From Dryocola sp032051265 (lineage in GTDB: Bacteria; Pseudomonadota; Gammaproteobacteria; Enterobacterales; Enterobacteriaceae), in assembly GCA_032051265.1 (NCBI GenBank), contig DAMBYU010000004.1, positions 398,568 through 462,567 on the forward strand: a DNA stretch of 64,000 nucleotides. The letters run 5' to 3'. Positions within the stretch are counted from its first letter, which is position 1. Each line of letters starts with the position of its first letter. The position numbers were made by a program, and so were the translations under genes. Shown piece by piece: positions 43,259-53,053 of the stretch. The notes beneath the pieces are model-generated. The model was not told the origin of the DNA. It was given only the letters and a program-made list of their open reading frames with translations, and ran no database searches.

Positions 43259-43714
43259 TTGACTACCGACACTCATACTCTGCACATTGAAGAGATTTTA
43301 GAGCTTCTGCCGCACCGTTACCCGTTCTTGCTGGTTGACCGTGTGCTGGATTTTGAAGAAGGTCGTTTTCTACGCGCAGTAAAAAATGTCTCTGTAAACG
43401 AGCCGTTTTTCCAGGGCCACTTCCCTGGCAAACCCATTTTCCCGGGCGTTTTGATCCTTGAAGCAATGGCGCAGGCCACCGGTATTCTGGCGTTCAAAAG
43501 CGTAGGAAAACTGGAGCCTGGCGAACTTTATTACTTTGCCGGTATCGACGAAGCGCGCTTCAAGCGCCCGGTTGTGCCAGGTGACCAGATGGTCATGGAA
43601 GTAACTTTCGAGAAAACCCGCCGTGGTCTGACTCGCTTTAAAGGCGTGGCTACCGTTGACGGTAAAATTGTCTGCGAAGCAACTATGATGTGTGCCCGCA
43701 GCCGGGAGAGCTGA
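43259..43714 (+). CDS. fabZ: 3-hydroxyacyl-ACP dehydratase FabZ
   Basis: FabZ dehydrates 3-hydroxyacyl-ACP in fatty-acid elongation and competes with LpxA for the 3-hydroxymyristoyl pool. The hot-dog fold shows the catalytic H54 in QGHFPGKPIFPG and the conserved E68 in LILEAMAQ. A TTG start at 43259 gives 151 residues, equal to E. coli, which also uses TTG. An upstream in-frame codon at 43241 would add six residues and remove the ribosome site. Confidence 0.96.
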   Translation: MTTDTHTLHIEEILELLPHRYPFLLVDRVLDFEEGRFLRAVKNVSVNEPFFQGHFPGKPIFPGVLILEAMAQATGILAFKSVGKLEPGELYYFAGIDEARFKRPVVPGDQMVMEVTFEKTRRGLTRFKGVATVDGKIVCEATMMCARSRES

Positions 43715-43717
43715 TAC

Positions 43718-44506
43718 GTGATTGATAAATCCGCCTTTATTCATCCATCATCCATTGTGGAAGAGGGCGCCGTTATCGGTGCTAACGTCCATATTGGCCC
43801 GTTTTGCGTAGTGGGTCCGCATGTTGAGATCGGTGAGGGAACCGTTCTGAAATCTCACGTTGTGGTAAATGGTCATACGACCATTGGCCGTGATAACGAG
43901 ATTTACCAGTTCGCCTCCATTGGTGAAGTTAACCAGGACCTTAAACATGCAGGTGAACCTACTCGCGTGGAGATTGGCGATCGCAACCGCATTCGTGAGA
44001 GCGTCACTATCCATCGTGGAACAGAACAGGGCGGTGGCTTGACGAAGGTGGGTAGCGATAACCTGCTGATGATCAACGCACACGTGGCGCACGATTGTAC
44101 CGTTGGGAATCGCTGTATCCTCGCTAATAACGCCACACTTGCGGGCCACGTTTCTGTCGATGATTTTGCAATCATCGGCGGCATGACCGCGGTGCACCAG
44201 TTCTGCATTATTGGTGCGCACGTGATGGTTGGCGGCTGCTCCGGCGTAGCGCAGGATGTTCCGCCGTACGTTATTGCGCAGGGCAACCACGCGACGCCGT
44301 TTGGCGTCAATTTTGAAGGGTTAAAACGCCGGGGTTTCAGCAAAGAAGCGCTGCATGCTATTCGCAACGCTTACAAGCTGCTGTATCGCAGCGGTAAAAC
44401 CCTCGACGAGGCAAAACCGGAGATCGCTGAGCTTGCTAAACAGCATCCGGAAGTTAACGCATTTGTTGAATTCTTTGCGCGCTCCACGCGCGGTCTGATT
44501 CGTTAA
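43718..44506 (+). CDS. lpxA: UDP-N-acetylglucosamine O-acyltransferase
   Basis: LpxA performs the first step of lipid A synthesis. The 262-residue protein begins at GTG 43718, three bases after fabZ. Hexapeptide repeats build the beta-helix, with catalytic H125 in NAHVAHDCTVG. The C-terminal helical domain ends FFARSTRGLIR. Confidence 0.98.
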   Translation: MIDKSAFIHPSSIVEEGAVIGANVHIGPFCVVGPHVEIGEGTVLKSHVVVNGHTTIGRDNEIYQFASIGEVNQDLKHAGEPTRVEIGDRNRIRESVTIHRGTEQGGGLTKVGSDNLLMINAHVAHDCTVGNRCILANNATLAGHVSVDDFAIIGGMTAVHQFCIIGAHVMVGGCSGVAQDVPPYVIAQGNHATPFGVNFEGLKRRGFSKEALHAIRNAYKLLYRSGKTLDEAKPEIAELAKQHPEVNAFVEFFARSTRGLIR

Positions 44507-45655
44507 ATGAAGCCTGGCCGTCCCCTTACGATTGCCCTGGTCGCCGGAGAAACTTCCGGCGATATTCTTGGTGCAGGTTTAATCCGCGCTCTGAAGGCGC
44601 AGCACCCGGACGCCCGTTTTGTGGGCGTCGCAGGTCCGCGCATGCAGGCCGAAGGCTGTGAAGCCTGGTATGAAATGGAAGAGCTGGCGGTAATGGGCAT
44701 TGTTGAAGTGCTTGGTCGCCTGCGTCGCCTGTTGCATATCCGCGCTGATTTAACCCGCCGCTTTACTGAGCTGCAGCCAGATGTGTTCGTTGGTATCGAC
44801 GCGCCTGATTTTAATATCACCCTGGAAGGCCGTCTCAAAAAGCAGGGCATTCGCACGATTCATTACGTCAGCCCTTCCGTCTGGGCATGGCGCCAGAAAC
44901 GCGTTTTCAAAATTGGCGCCGCCACCGATCTGGTGCTCGCCTTTCTGCCTTTTGAGAAAGCCTTCTATGACAGGTTTAACGTTCCCTGTCGTTTTATCGG
45001 CCATACGATGGCTGATGCCATGCCGCTTGATCCTGACAAAAACGCAGCCCGCGCCACGCTTGGTCTATCCCCGGATGTGAAATGTCTGGCATTGCTGCCC
45101 GGCAGCCGCGGTGCAGAAGTCGAAATGCTAAGCGCCGATTTCCTGCGAACCGCGCAGCTTCTTCGTCGCCGCTTCCCGGATCTTGAGATTGTCGTGCCGC
45201 TGGTGAACGCCAAAAGGCGCGAACAGTTTGAGCAAATTAAAGCCGACATCGCCCCCGAGCTTAACGTTCATTTACTGGATGGAATGGGGCGTGAGGCGAT
45301 GATCGCAAGCGATGCTGCCTTATTAGCGTCCGGCACGGCGGCGCTTGAATGCATGCTGGCGAAATGTCCGATGGTGGTCGGTTATCGCATGAAACCGTTC
45401 ACCTACTGGCTTGCGAAACGTCTGGTGAAAACCGATTATGTTTCATTGCCCAACCTCCTTGCTGGTCGCGAGCTTGTAAAAGAGCTGCTTCAGGAAGAGT
45501 GTGAGCCGGTCGCGCTGGCGGCCGCCCTGGAACCGCTGCTTGAAGACGGCGCGCAGAGCCATCAAATGCACGATACTTTCCGCGCCCTGCATGAACAAAT
45601 TCGCTGTAATGCGGACGTTCAGGCCGCAGAAGCCGTGCTGGAGCTGGCAAAATGA
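44507..45655 (+). CDS. lpxB: Lipid-A-disaccharide synthase
   Basis: LpxB is the GT19 glycosyltransferase that joins UDP-2,3-diacylglucosamine and lipid X. The 382-residue protein shows ALVAGETSGDILGAGL at the N-terminus, then VGIDAPDFN, HYVSPSVWAWRQKR and the LLPGSRGAEV nucleotide-binding loop. Its ATG directly follows the lpxA stop with no intergenic base. It overlaps rnhB by four bases. Confidence 0.98.
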   Translation: MKPGRPLTIALVAGETSGDILGAGLIRALKAQHPDARFVGVAGPRMQAEGCEAWYEMEELAVMGIVEVLGRLRRLLHIRADLTRRFTELQPDVFVGIDAPDFNITLEGRLKKQGIRTIHYVSPSVWAWRQKRVFKIGAATDLVLAFLPFEKAFYDRFNVPCRFIGHTMADAMPLDPDKNAARATLGLSPDVKCLALLPGSRGAEVEMLSADFLRTAQLLRRRFPDLEIVVPLVNAKRREQFEQIKADIAPELNVHLLDGMGREAMIASDAALLASGTAALECMLAKCPMVVGYRMKPFTYWLAKRLVKTDYVSLPNLLAGRELVKELLQEECEPVALAAALEPLLEDGAQSHQMHDTFRALHEQIRCNADVQAAEAVLELAK

Positions 45656-46248
45656 TAGAATTTATTTATCCGCACACGCACCTGGTTGCGGGTGTGGATG
45701 AAGTGGGCCGCGGCCCGCTGGTTGGCGCGGTCGTGACGGCCGCCGTTATCCTCGATCCGACAAAACCTATTCCCGGCCTTGCGGACTCTAAGAAGCTCTC
45801 TGAAAAGCGTCGCAATGCCCTTTACGAACAGATTATTGAGAAGGCGTTATCCTGGAGTCTGGGTCGTGCTGAACCGGAAGAGATCGATCAAATCAACATC
45901 CTGCACGCCACTATGCTTGCCATGCAGCGTGCCGTGGCCGGACTGGCTATCGTGCCGGAATATGTGTTGATTGACGGCAACCGTTGCCCTGCGTTGCCCA
46001 TGCCTTCACTGGCTGTGGTAAAAGGCGATAGCCGGGTCGCAGAGATAAGCGCCGCTTCCATACTGGCGAAGGTTACCCGCGATCGTGAAATGACAGAGCT
46101 GGATTTAAGCTTCCCTCAGTACGGATTTGCTCAACATAAAGGTTACCCAACTGCTTTCCACCTTGAAAGGCTGGCTGAGCATGGCGCCACTGAACATCAT
46201 CGTCGCAGTTTTGCTCCGGTCAAACGCGCCCTTGGGCTGGCGTCCTGA
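45652..46248 (+). CDS. rnhB: Ribonuclease HII
   Basis: RNase HII removes misincorporated ribonucleotides from DNA. The 198-residue protein has the catalytic D16-E17 in GVDEVGRGPL, DGNRCPALP (the third acidic residue near 108), and SRVAEISAASILAKVTRD. The ATG overlaps the lpxB stop. Confidence 0.98.
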   Translation: MIEFIYPHTHLVAGVDEVGRGPLVGAVVTAAVILDPTKPIPGLADSKKLSEKRRNALYEQIIEKALSWSLGRAEPEEIDQINILHATMLAMQRAVAGLAIVPEYVLIDGNRCPALPMPSLAVVKGDSRVAEISAASILAKVTRDREMTELDLSFPQYGFAQHKGYPTAFHLERLAEHGATEHHRRSFAPVKRALGLAS

Positions 46249-46286
46249 CCTGCGGGTATCTGGTACACATTTAATCGGAATGAAAA

Positions 46287-49200
46287 ATGGCTGAACCACG
46301 TTTCGTTCACCTGCGGGTGCACAGTGATTATTCCATGATTGACGGGCTGGCAAAAATCGGGCCGCTGGTGAAAAAAGCCGCGGCGCTGAGCATGCCGGCT
46401 TTAGCTATTACCGATTTTACCAACCTGTGTGGCCTGGTGAAGTTTTATGGCGGCGCCCATGGCGCCGGGATCAAACCCATCATTGGCGCGGATTTTAACG
46501 TCGCCAACGAATTGCTGGGCGATGAGCTTAGCCATCTCACCGTGCTTGCCGCGAACAATGTTGGCTACCAGAACCTGACGCTACTTATCTCGAAAGCCTA
46601 TCAGCGTGGCTACGGTGCCGCGGGGCCGGTTATCGATCGCGGCTGGCTTGCGGAGCTAAATGAAGGGCTGATCCTGATCTCCGGCGGGCGGATGGGGGAT
46701 ATTGGCAAAAACTTGTTGCGTGGAAATCATATTCAGGTCGATCAGTGCCTGGAATTCTACCAGCAGCATTTTGCCGATCGCTTCTATCTGGAACTGATCC
46801 GTACGGGCCGTGCCGACGAAGAGAACTATCTACATGCCGCAGTCGCCCTTGCCGAAGAGCGCGGCCTGCCAGTCGTGGCGACCAACGACGTGCGCTTTAT
46901 TGACGCCACCGACTTCGACGCCCACGAAATCCGCGTTGCCATCCACGATGGCTTCACGCTCGACGATCCAAAACGCCCGCGCAACTATTCCACGCAGCAG
47001 TACATGCGTAGTGAAGAAGAGATGTGCGAGCTGTTCTCGGACATCCCGGAAGCGTTAGAAAACAGCGTTGAAATAGCGCGGCGCTGTAATGTCACCGTAA
47101 GGCTGGGTGAGTACTTCCTGCCGCAGTTCCCGACCGGCGATATGACCACCGAAGACTTCCTGGTCGTGAAGTCCAGAGAGGGTCTGGAAGAGCGTCTGGA
47201 ATTCTTGTTCCCGGACCCGGCTGAGCGCGCCGAAAAGCGCCCGCCGTATGATGAACGTCTGGATATTGAACTGCAGGTTATCAACCAGATGGGCTTCCCG
47301 GGCTACTTCCTGATCGTGATGGAATTTATCCAGTGGTCGAAGGATAACGGCGTGCCCGTAGGGCCAGGCCGTGGTTCTGGTGCGGGATCGCTTGTGGCCT
47401 ACGCGCTGAAAATCACCGACCTCGATCCGCTGGAGTTTGACCTGCTGTTCGAACGTTTCCTTAACCCGGAACGTGTGTCGATGCCCGACTTTGATATCGA
47501 CTTCTGCATGGAAAAGCGCGATCGCGTTATCGATCACGTCGCCGAAATGTATGGCCGCGACGCGGTATCACAGATCATTACCTTTGGTACCATGGCGGCG
47601 AAAGCGGTTATTCGCGACGTGGGCCGCGTACTGGGTCATCCGTACGGATTTGTCGATCGCATTTCTAAGCTAATTCCGCCCGATCCGGGTATGACGCTTG
47701 CGAAGGCCTTCGAAGCCGAACCTCAGCTGCCTGAGATTTACGAAGCGGACGAAGAAGTCAAAGCGCTGATCGACATGGCGCGCAAGCTGGAAGGTGTGAC
47801 GCGTAACGCCGGTAAACACGCCGGTGGCGTCGTTATCGCCCCGACTAAAATCACCGATTTTGCGCCGCTTTATTGCGATGACCAGGGGCAAAACCCGGTC
47901 ACCCAGTTCGATAAAAATGATGTGGAATATGCAGGCCTGGTGAAGTTTGACTTCCTTGGTTTGCGTACGCTCACCATCATCGACTGGGCGCTGAAAATGA
48001 TTAACCCGCGTCGGGCAAAGCAGGGGCTTGAGCCGATTGATATCGCCTCTATTCCGCTCGACGACAAGAAAAGCTTCGACATGCTGCAACGCTCGGAAAC
48101 CACTGCGGTATTCCAGCTTGAATCCCGCGGCATGAAGGATCTGATTAAGCGTCTGCAGCCTGACTGCTTCGAAGATATGATTGCACTGGTGGCTCTGTTC
48201 CGTCCAGGTCCGCTGCAGTCCGGCATGGTTGATAACTTTATCGACCGTAAGCACGGACGCGAAGCCATTTCCTATCCTGATATCCAGTGGCAGCATGAAA
48301 GCCTGAAGCCGGTGCTGGAGCCGACCTACGGCATTATCCTGTATCAGGAACAGGTCATGCAGATAGCCCAGGTGCTCTCCGGTTATACCCTCGGCGGCGC
48401 GGATATGCTGCGTCGTGCGATGGGAAAAAAGAAACCGGAAGAGATGGCCAAGCAACGCTCGAGCTTCGAAGACGGGGCCAAAGCAAACGGTATTAACGGC
48501 GAGCTGGCGATAAAAATCTTCGACCTGGTGGAGAAATTCGCCGGCTACGGGTTTAACAAATCCCACTCCGCCGCCTATGCGCTGGTTTCCTACCAGACGC
48601 TGTGGCTTAAGGCGCACTATCCGGCAGAGTTTATGGCGGCGGTAATGACTGCCGATATGGATAACACCGAGAAGGTTGTAGGCCTGGTGGATGAATGCTG
48701 GCGTATGGGGTTAAAAATCCTGCCGCCGGACATTAACTCTGGCTTGTATCATTTCCACGTGAACGACGACGGGGAAATTGTTTACGGCATCGGCGCGATT
48801 AAAGGCGTGGGTGAAGGCCCGATTGAGGCGATTCTTGAGGCGCGTAACGAAGGCGGCTATTTCCGCGAGCTATTCGATCTCTGTGCCCGTACAGATACGA
48901 AAAAGCTAAACCGCCGCGTGCTGGAAAAACTGATTATGTCCGGGGCGTTTGACCGCCTGGGGCCGCACCGTGCCGCGTTGATGAACGCGCTGGGGGATGC
49001 GCTGAAAGCCGCCGATCAGCATGCGAAAGCAGAAGCTATTGGCCAGGCGGATATGTTTGGCGTGCTGGCAGAAGAGCCGGAGCAAATTGAGCAATCCTAT
49101 GCAAGCGTCATCCCGTGGCCGGAATACACGGTGCTGGATGGCGAGCGTGAAACGCTGGGGCTGTACCTTACCGGTCACCCCATCAACCAGTACCTGAAAG

Positions 49201-49769
49201 AAATTGAGCGCTATGTCGGCGGCATGCGCCTGAAAGAGATGCACCCGACAGAACGTGGTAAAATGACCACGGCTGCGGGTCTGGTGATTGCTTCACGGGT
49301 CATGGTGACTAAAAGAGGCAATCGCATTGGCATCTGTACTCTCGACGATCGTTCCGGTCGTCTGGAAGTGATGTTATTCACAGATGCGTTAGAAAAGTAC
49401 CAGCATCTGCTGGAAAAAGACCGTATCCTGATCGTCAGCGGACAGGTCAGCTTTGATGACTTCAGCGGCGGCCTTAAAATGACCGCTCGCGAATTGATGG
49501 ACATTGACGAAGCCCGTGAAAAGTATGCGCGCGGGCTTGCTATCTCGCTGACGGACAGGCAAATTGATGACCAGCTTTTAAACCGTCTCCGTCAGTCTCT
49601 GGAACCCCACCGTTCGGGGACAATTCCGGTACATCTCTACTATCAGAGGGAAGATGCACGTGCGCGGTTGCGCTTTGGCGCAGCATGGCGTGTTTCTCCC
49701 AGCGATCGTTTACTCAACGATTTGCGTACCCTGGTAGGGTCGGAGCAGGTGGAACTGGAGTTTGACTAA
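46287..49769 (+). CDS. dnaE: DNA polymerase III alpha subunit
   Basis: DnaE is the replicative polymerase catalytic subunit (C family). It has 1160 residues, equal to E. coli. Domains are the N-terminal PHP domain (FVHLRVHSDYSMIDG), a palm with catalytic aspartates in PDFDIDFC (about 401 and 403), and thumb and fingers with GFNKSHSAAYALVSY. An OB fold (starting near TTAAGLVIASRVM) and the tau-binding C-terminus follow. The internal clamp-binding segment QADMFG lies near residue 920. It follows rnhB by 38 bases. Confidence 0.99.
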   Translation: MAEPRFVHLRVHSDYSMIDGLAKIGPLVKKAAALSMPALAITDFTNLCGLVKFYGGAHGAGIKPIIGADFNVANELLGDELSHLTVLAANNVGYQNLTLLISKAYQRGYGAAGPVIDRGWLAELNEGLILISGGRMGDIGKNLLRGNHIQVDQCLEFYQQHFADRFYLELIRTGRADEENYLHAAVALAEERGLPVVATNDVRFIDATDFDAHEIRVAIHDGFTLDDPKRPRNYSTQQYMRSEEEMCELFSDIPEALENSVEIARRCNVTVRLGEYFLPQFPTGDMTTEDFLVVKSREGLEERLEFLFPDPAERAEKRPPYDERLDIELQVINQMGFPGYFLIVMEFIQWSKDNGVPVGPGRGSGAGSLVAYALKITDLDPLEFDLLFERFLNPERVSMPDFDIDFCMEKRDRVIDHVAEMYGRDAVSQIITFGTMAAKAVIRDVGRVLGHPYGFVDRISKLIPPDPGMTLAKAFEAEPQLPEIYEADEEVKALIDMARKLEGVTRNAGKHAGGVVIAPTKITDFAPLYCDDQGQNPVTQFDKNDVEYAGLVKFDFLGLRTLTIIDWALKMINPRRAKQGLEPIDIASIPLDDKKSFDMLQRSETTAVFQLESRGMKDLIKRLQPDCFEDMIALVALFRPGPLQSGMVDNFIDRKHGREAISYPDIQWQHESLKPVLEPTYGIILYQEQVMQIAQVLSGYTLGGADMLRRAMGKKKPEEMAKQRSSFEDGAKANGINGELAIKIFDLVEKFAGYGFNKSHSAAYALVSYQTLWLKAHYPAEFMAAVMTADMDNTEKVVGLVDECWRMGLKILPPDINSGLYHFHVNDDGEIVYGIGAIKGVGEGPIEAILEARNEGGYFRELFDLCARTDTKKLNRRVLEKLIMSGAFDRLGPHRAALMNALGDALKAADQHAKAEAIGQADMFGVLAEEPEQIEQSYASVIPWPEYTVLDGERETLGLYLTGHPINQYLKEIERYVGGMRLKEMHPTERGKMTTAAGLVIASRVMVTKRGNRIGICTLDDRSGRLEVMLFTDALEKYQHLLEKDRILIVSGQVSFDDFSGGLKMTARELMDIDEAREKYARGLAISLTDRQIDDQLLNRLRQSLEPHRSGTIPVHLYYQREDARARLRFGAAWRVSPSDRLLNDLRTLVGSEQVELEFD

Positions 49770-49781
49770 TACAGGAATACT

Positions 49782-50741
49782 ATGAGTCTGAATTTCCTTG
49801 ATTTCGAACAGCCGATTGCAGAGCTGGAAGCGAAAATCGATTCCCTGACCGCCGTTAGCCGTCAGGATGAAAAATTGGATATTAATCTGGACGAAGAAGT
49901 GCAGCGTCTGCGTGAAAAAAGCGTAGAACTCACTCGTAAAATCTTCGCCGATTTAGGGGCATGGCAAATTGCTCAACTGGCGCGCCATCCACAGCGTCCG
50001 TATACGTTCGATTACCTTCGTTTCGCTTTTGAAGAGTTTGACGAACTGGCGGGCGACCGCGCCTACGCCGATGATAAAGCTATCGTCGGCGGTATTGCGC
50101 GTCTTGATGGCCGTCCGGTGATGGTTATTGGTCACCAGAAAGGGCGTGAAACCAAAGAGAAAATCCGCCGTAACTTTGGTATGCCGGCACCGGAAGGCTA
50201 CCGTAAGGCGCTGCGTCTGATGGAAATGGCTGAGCGTTTCAATATGCCAATCATCACCTTCATCGACACCCCTGGAGCCTATCCGGGCGTGGGTGCGGAA
50301 GAGCGTGGCCAGTCCGAAGCTATTGCCCGCAATCTGCGTGAAATGTCTCGCCTGAAAGTGCCGGTCATCTGTACGGTAATCGGCGAAGGCGGTTCCGGTG
50401 GCGCGCTGGCGATTGGCGTTGGCGATAAAGTGAATATGCTGCAGTACAGCACCTATTCCGTTATCTCCCCGGAAGGCTGCGCTTCCATTTTGTGGAAGAG
50501 CGCTGATAAAGCGCCTCTTGCTGCGGAAGCCATGGGCATTATTGCCCCACGTCTGAAAGAGCTGAAGCTTGTCGATACCGTGATCCCTGAACCACTGGGT
50601 GGTGCGCATCGTAATCCGCAAGCCATGGCCGCGTCGTTGAAAGCGCAGCTGTTGGCGGATCTCGCCGATCTGGATGTGCTGAACAAAGATGAACTGCTTA
50701 ACCGTCGTTATCAGCGTTTGATGAGCTACGGCTACGCCTGA
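49782..50741 (+). CDS. accA: Acetyl-CoA carboxylase carboxyltransferase alpha subunit
   Basis: AccA with AccD transfers the carboxyl group from biotin to acetyl-CoA. The 319-residue protein shows the family N-terminal LDFEQPIAELEAKI, then the crotonase-like core with FIDTPGAYPGVGAEERGQ and GEGGSGGALAIGVGD. It starts 12 bases after dnaE and ends the long plus-strand array at a strong terminator. Confidence 0.99.
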   Translation: MSLNFLDFEQPIAELEAKIDSLTAVSRQDEKLDINLDEEVQRLREKSVELTRKIFADLGAWQIAQLARHPQRPYTFDYLRFAFEEFDELAGDRAYADDKAIVGGIARLDGRPVMVIGHQKGRETKEKIRRNFGMPAPEGYRKALRLMEMAERFNMPIITFIDTPGAYPGVGAEERGQSEAIARNLREMSRLKVPVICTVIGEGGSGGALAIGVGDKVNMLQYSTYSVISPEGCASILWKSADKAPLAAEAMGIIAPRLKELKLVDTVIPEPLGGAHRNPQAMAASLKAQLLADLADLDVLNKDELLNRRYQRLMSYGYA

Positions 50742-50763
50742 TCTCGCACTCCATTTTGACGTT

Positions 50764-50789
50764 AAGGGCCGGATTTTCCGGCCCTTTTT
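50764..50789 (+). terminator. Intrinsic terminator of accA
   Basis: AAGGGCCGG, loop ATTT/TT region, CCGGCCCTT, then TTT. Confidence 0.92.
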
Positions 50790-50857
50790 GCGTCTGGCAT
50801 CTCAATAAAAAGCGCATTGCGCTATGCTTACCGAAGACTTTTGCCAGGAGGTAAGCT

Positions 50858-52999
50858 GTGAATATCATCGCCATTATGGGGCCGCAGGGTGTTTTTTATA
50901 AAGACGAGCCGATTAAAGAGCTGCATCAGCAACTGGAGAGACAGGGATTCCAGCTCATCTATCCGACCAACAGTACCGACCTGCTGAAACTCATCGAACA
51001 CAACCCGAGAATTTGCGGAGTGATTTTCGACTGGGACGAATACAGCCTCGATTTGTGCAGCGAAATTAATCTGCTTAACGAGTACCTGCCGCTTTACGCT
51101 TTTATCAACACCCACTCTTCGCTGGATGTCAGCGTCAACGAGATGCGCATGGCGCTGTGGTTCTTTGAATATGCCCTCAGCGCTGCGGACGACATCGCCG
51201 TGCGTATCAAGCAATACACCGATGAGTACCTCGATAACATCACGCCGCCCTTAACCAAAGCGCTGTTCACCTATGTTAAAGAAGCTAAATATACGTTCTG
51301 TACGCCAGGGCACATGGCGGGAACGGCCTATCAGAAAAGCCCGGTGGGCTGCCTGTTCTATGATTTTTTTGGTGGGAATATCTTAAAAGCGGATGTTTCT
51401 ATCTCGGTGACCGAGCTGGGTTCATTGCTCGATCATACCGGCCCGCATCTGGAAGCCGAAGAGTACATTGCCCGCACCTTTGGCGCGGAGCAAAGCTATA
51501 TGGTGACCAACGGCACCTCCACCTCGAACAAAATTGTCGGGATGTATGCCGCGCCCTCAGGCAGCACCCTTTTAATCGATCGCAACTGCCATAAGTCGCT
51601 GACGCACCTGCTGATGATGACCGATCTGGTGCCCATCTGGTTAAAACCCACGCGTAATGCTTTGGGTATTCTGGGCGGTATCCCGAAACGCGAATTCCTG
51701 CGCGAAAGCATTGCCGGGAAAGTGGCCGCCACGAAAGATGCCCAGTGGCCGGTACACGCCATCATCACCAATTCGACCTATGACGGCCTGCTCTACAACA
51801 CCGAATTTATTAAGCATACGCTGGATGTTCCCTCAATCCACTTTGATTCCGCCTGGGTTCCCTATACCAATTTCCATCCGATTTATCAGGGCAAAAGCGG
51901 CATGAGCGGCGAACGGGTGCCGGGCAAAGTGATCTATGAGACGCAGTCCACCCACAAATTACTGGCGGCGCTTTCGCAGGCTTCTTTGATTCATATTAAA
52001 GGCGATTATGATGAGCAAACCTTTAATGAAGCCTACATGATGCACACCACCACATCGCCGAGCTATCCGCTGGTGGCATCCATAGAAACGGCGGCCGCCA
52101 TGCTGCGCGGCAATCCGGGCAAGCGCCTGATTAACCGATCCGTGGAACGGGCGCTGCATTTTCGCCGTGAGGTTCAGCGCCTGCGTGAAGAGTCAGAGGA
52201 CTGGTTCTTCGATATCTGGCAGCCGGAATATATCGACGAAGCCGCCTGCTGGCCAATCTCGCCCGGTGAAGAAGACTGGCATGGCTTTAAAGATGCCGAT
52301 GACGATCATATGTACCTCGATCCGATTAAAGTCACCATTCTTACTCCCGGCATGAATGAGCTGGGTTGCATGGCTGATGAAGGCATTCCGGCAGCGCTGG
52401 TGGCGAAGTTTCTCGATGAGCGGGGGGTTGTGGTTGAGAAGACCGGCCCGTACAACCTGCTGTTCCTCTTTAGCATCGGCATCGACAAAACCAAAGCGCT
52501 CAGCCTGTTACGCGGCCTGACCGAGTTTAAACGCTCCTACGATCTCAATCTGCGGGTCAAAAATATGCTGCCGGATCTTTATGCCGAAGATCCTGACTTC
52601 TATCGCAATATGCGTATTCAGGATCTTGCCCAGGGGATCCATAAGTTAATCAGGCAGCATAATTTGCCGGCTCTGATGCTGAGCGCGTTTGATGTCCTGC
52701 CGGAAATGAAGCTGACGCCGCACCAGGCCTGGCAGCAGCAGGTAACAGGAAATGTGGAAACGGTTGAAATCGAGCAGCTACTGAACAGGGTTTCTGCCAA
52801 TATGATCCTGCCTTATCCGCCAGGCGTGCCGGTCGTGATGCCGGGGGAGATGATCACTAACGAAAGCCGTGCAGTGCTGGATTTCCTGCTAATGCTTTGC
52901 TCCGTTGGCGAACATTATCCAGGCTTTGAAACAGATATACACGGCGCGAAGCTTGGAGAGGATGGCATATACCGGGTACGAGTCTTAAAAACGGTATAG
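50858..52999 (+). CDS. ldcC: Constitutive lysine decarboxylase
   Basis: LdcC decarboxylates lysine to cadaverine. The 713-residue length equals E. coli LdcC rather than CadA (715), and there is no cadB beside it. It has an N-terminal wing (flavodoxin-like) domain and a PLP fold type I core with STSNKIV, HFDSAWVPY and the PLP lysine in TQSTHKLLAAL (about K367). The start is GTG 50858 with CAGGAGG upstream; E. coli uses ATG here. The motif HMAGTAYQ has alanine where I recall glycine in E. coli (HMGG). Confidence 0.95.
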   Translation: MNIIAIMGPQGVFYKDEPIKELHQQLERQGFQLIYPTNSTDLLKLIEHNPRICGVIFDWDEYSLDLCSEINLLNEYLPLYAFINTHSSLDVSVNEMRMALWFFEYALSAADDIAVRIKQYTDEYLDNITPPLTKALFTYVKEAKYTFCTPGHMAGTAYQKSPVGCLFYDFFGGNILKADVSISVTELGSLLDHTGPHLEAEEYIARTFGAEQSYMVTNGTSTSNKIVGMYAAPSGSTLLIDRNCHKSLTHLLMMTDLVPIWLKPTRNALGILGGIPKREFLRESIAGKVAATKDAQWPVHAIITNSTYDGLLYNTEFIKHTLDVPSIHFDSAWVPYTNFHPIYQGKSGMSGERVPGKVIYETQSTHKLLAALSQASLIHIKGDYDEQTFNEAYMMHTTTSPSYPLVASIETAAAMLRGNPGKRLINRSVERALHFRREVQRLREESEDWFFDIWQPEYIDEAACWPISPGEEDWHGFKDADDDHMYLDPIKVTILTPGMNELGCMADEGIPAALVAKFLDERGVVVEKTGPYNLLFLFSIGIDKTKALSLLRGLTEFKRSYDLNLRVKNMLPDLYAEDPDFYRNMRIQDLAQGIHKLIRQHNLPALMLSAFDVLPEMKLTPHQAWQQQVTGNVETVEIEQLLNRVSANMILPYPPGVPVVMPGEMITNESRAVLDFLLMLCSVGEHYPGFETDIHGAKLGEDGIYRVRVLKTV

Positions 53000-53033
53000 C
53001 ACCTTGATTTACCAGGTTGCGCTGGTAAGGTGC
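52999..53033 (+). other. Two-register stem-loop between ldcC and yaeR
   Basis: TTACCAG pairs with CTGGTAA as an inner hairpin, while GCACCTT can pair with AAGGTGC as an outer helix. The two helices share AA at 53027-53028. There is no U tract on plus. Confidence 0.5.
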
Positions 53034-53053
53034 CAAAAAACAAAGGAGAGCCT

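Noticed and set aside
47670..48617. 315-codon minus-strand frame opposite dnaE
   Set aside because: Shadow of the strongly biased dnaE coding frame; no ribosome site or domain.
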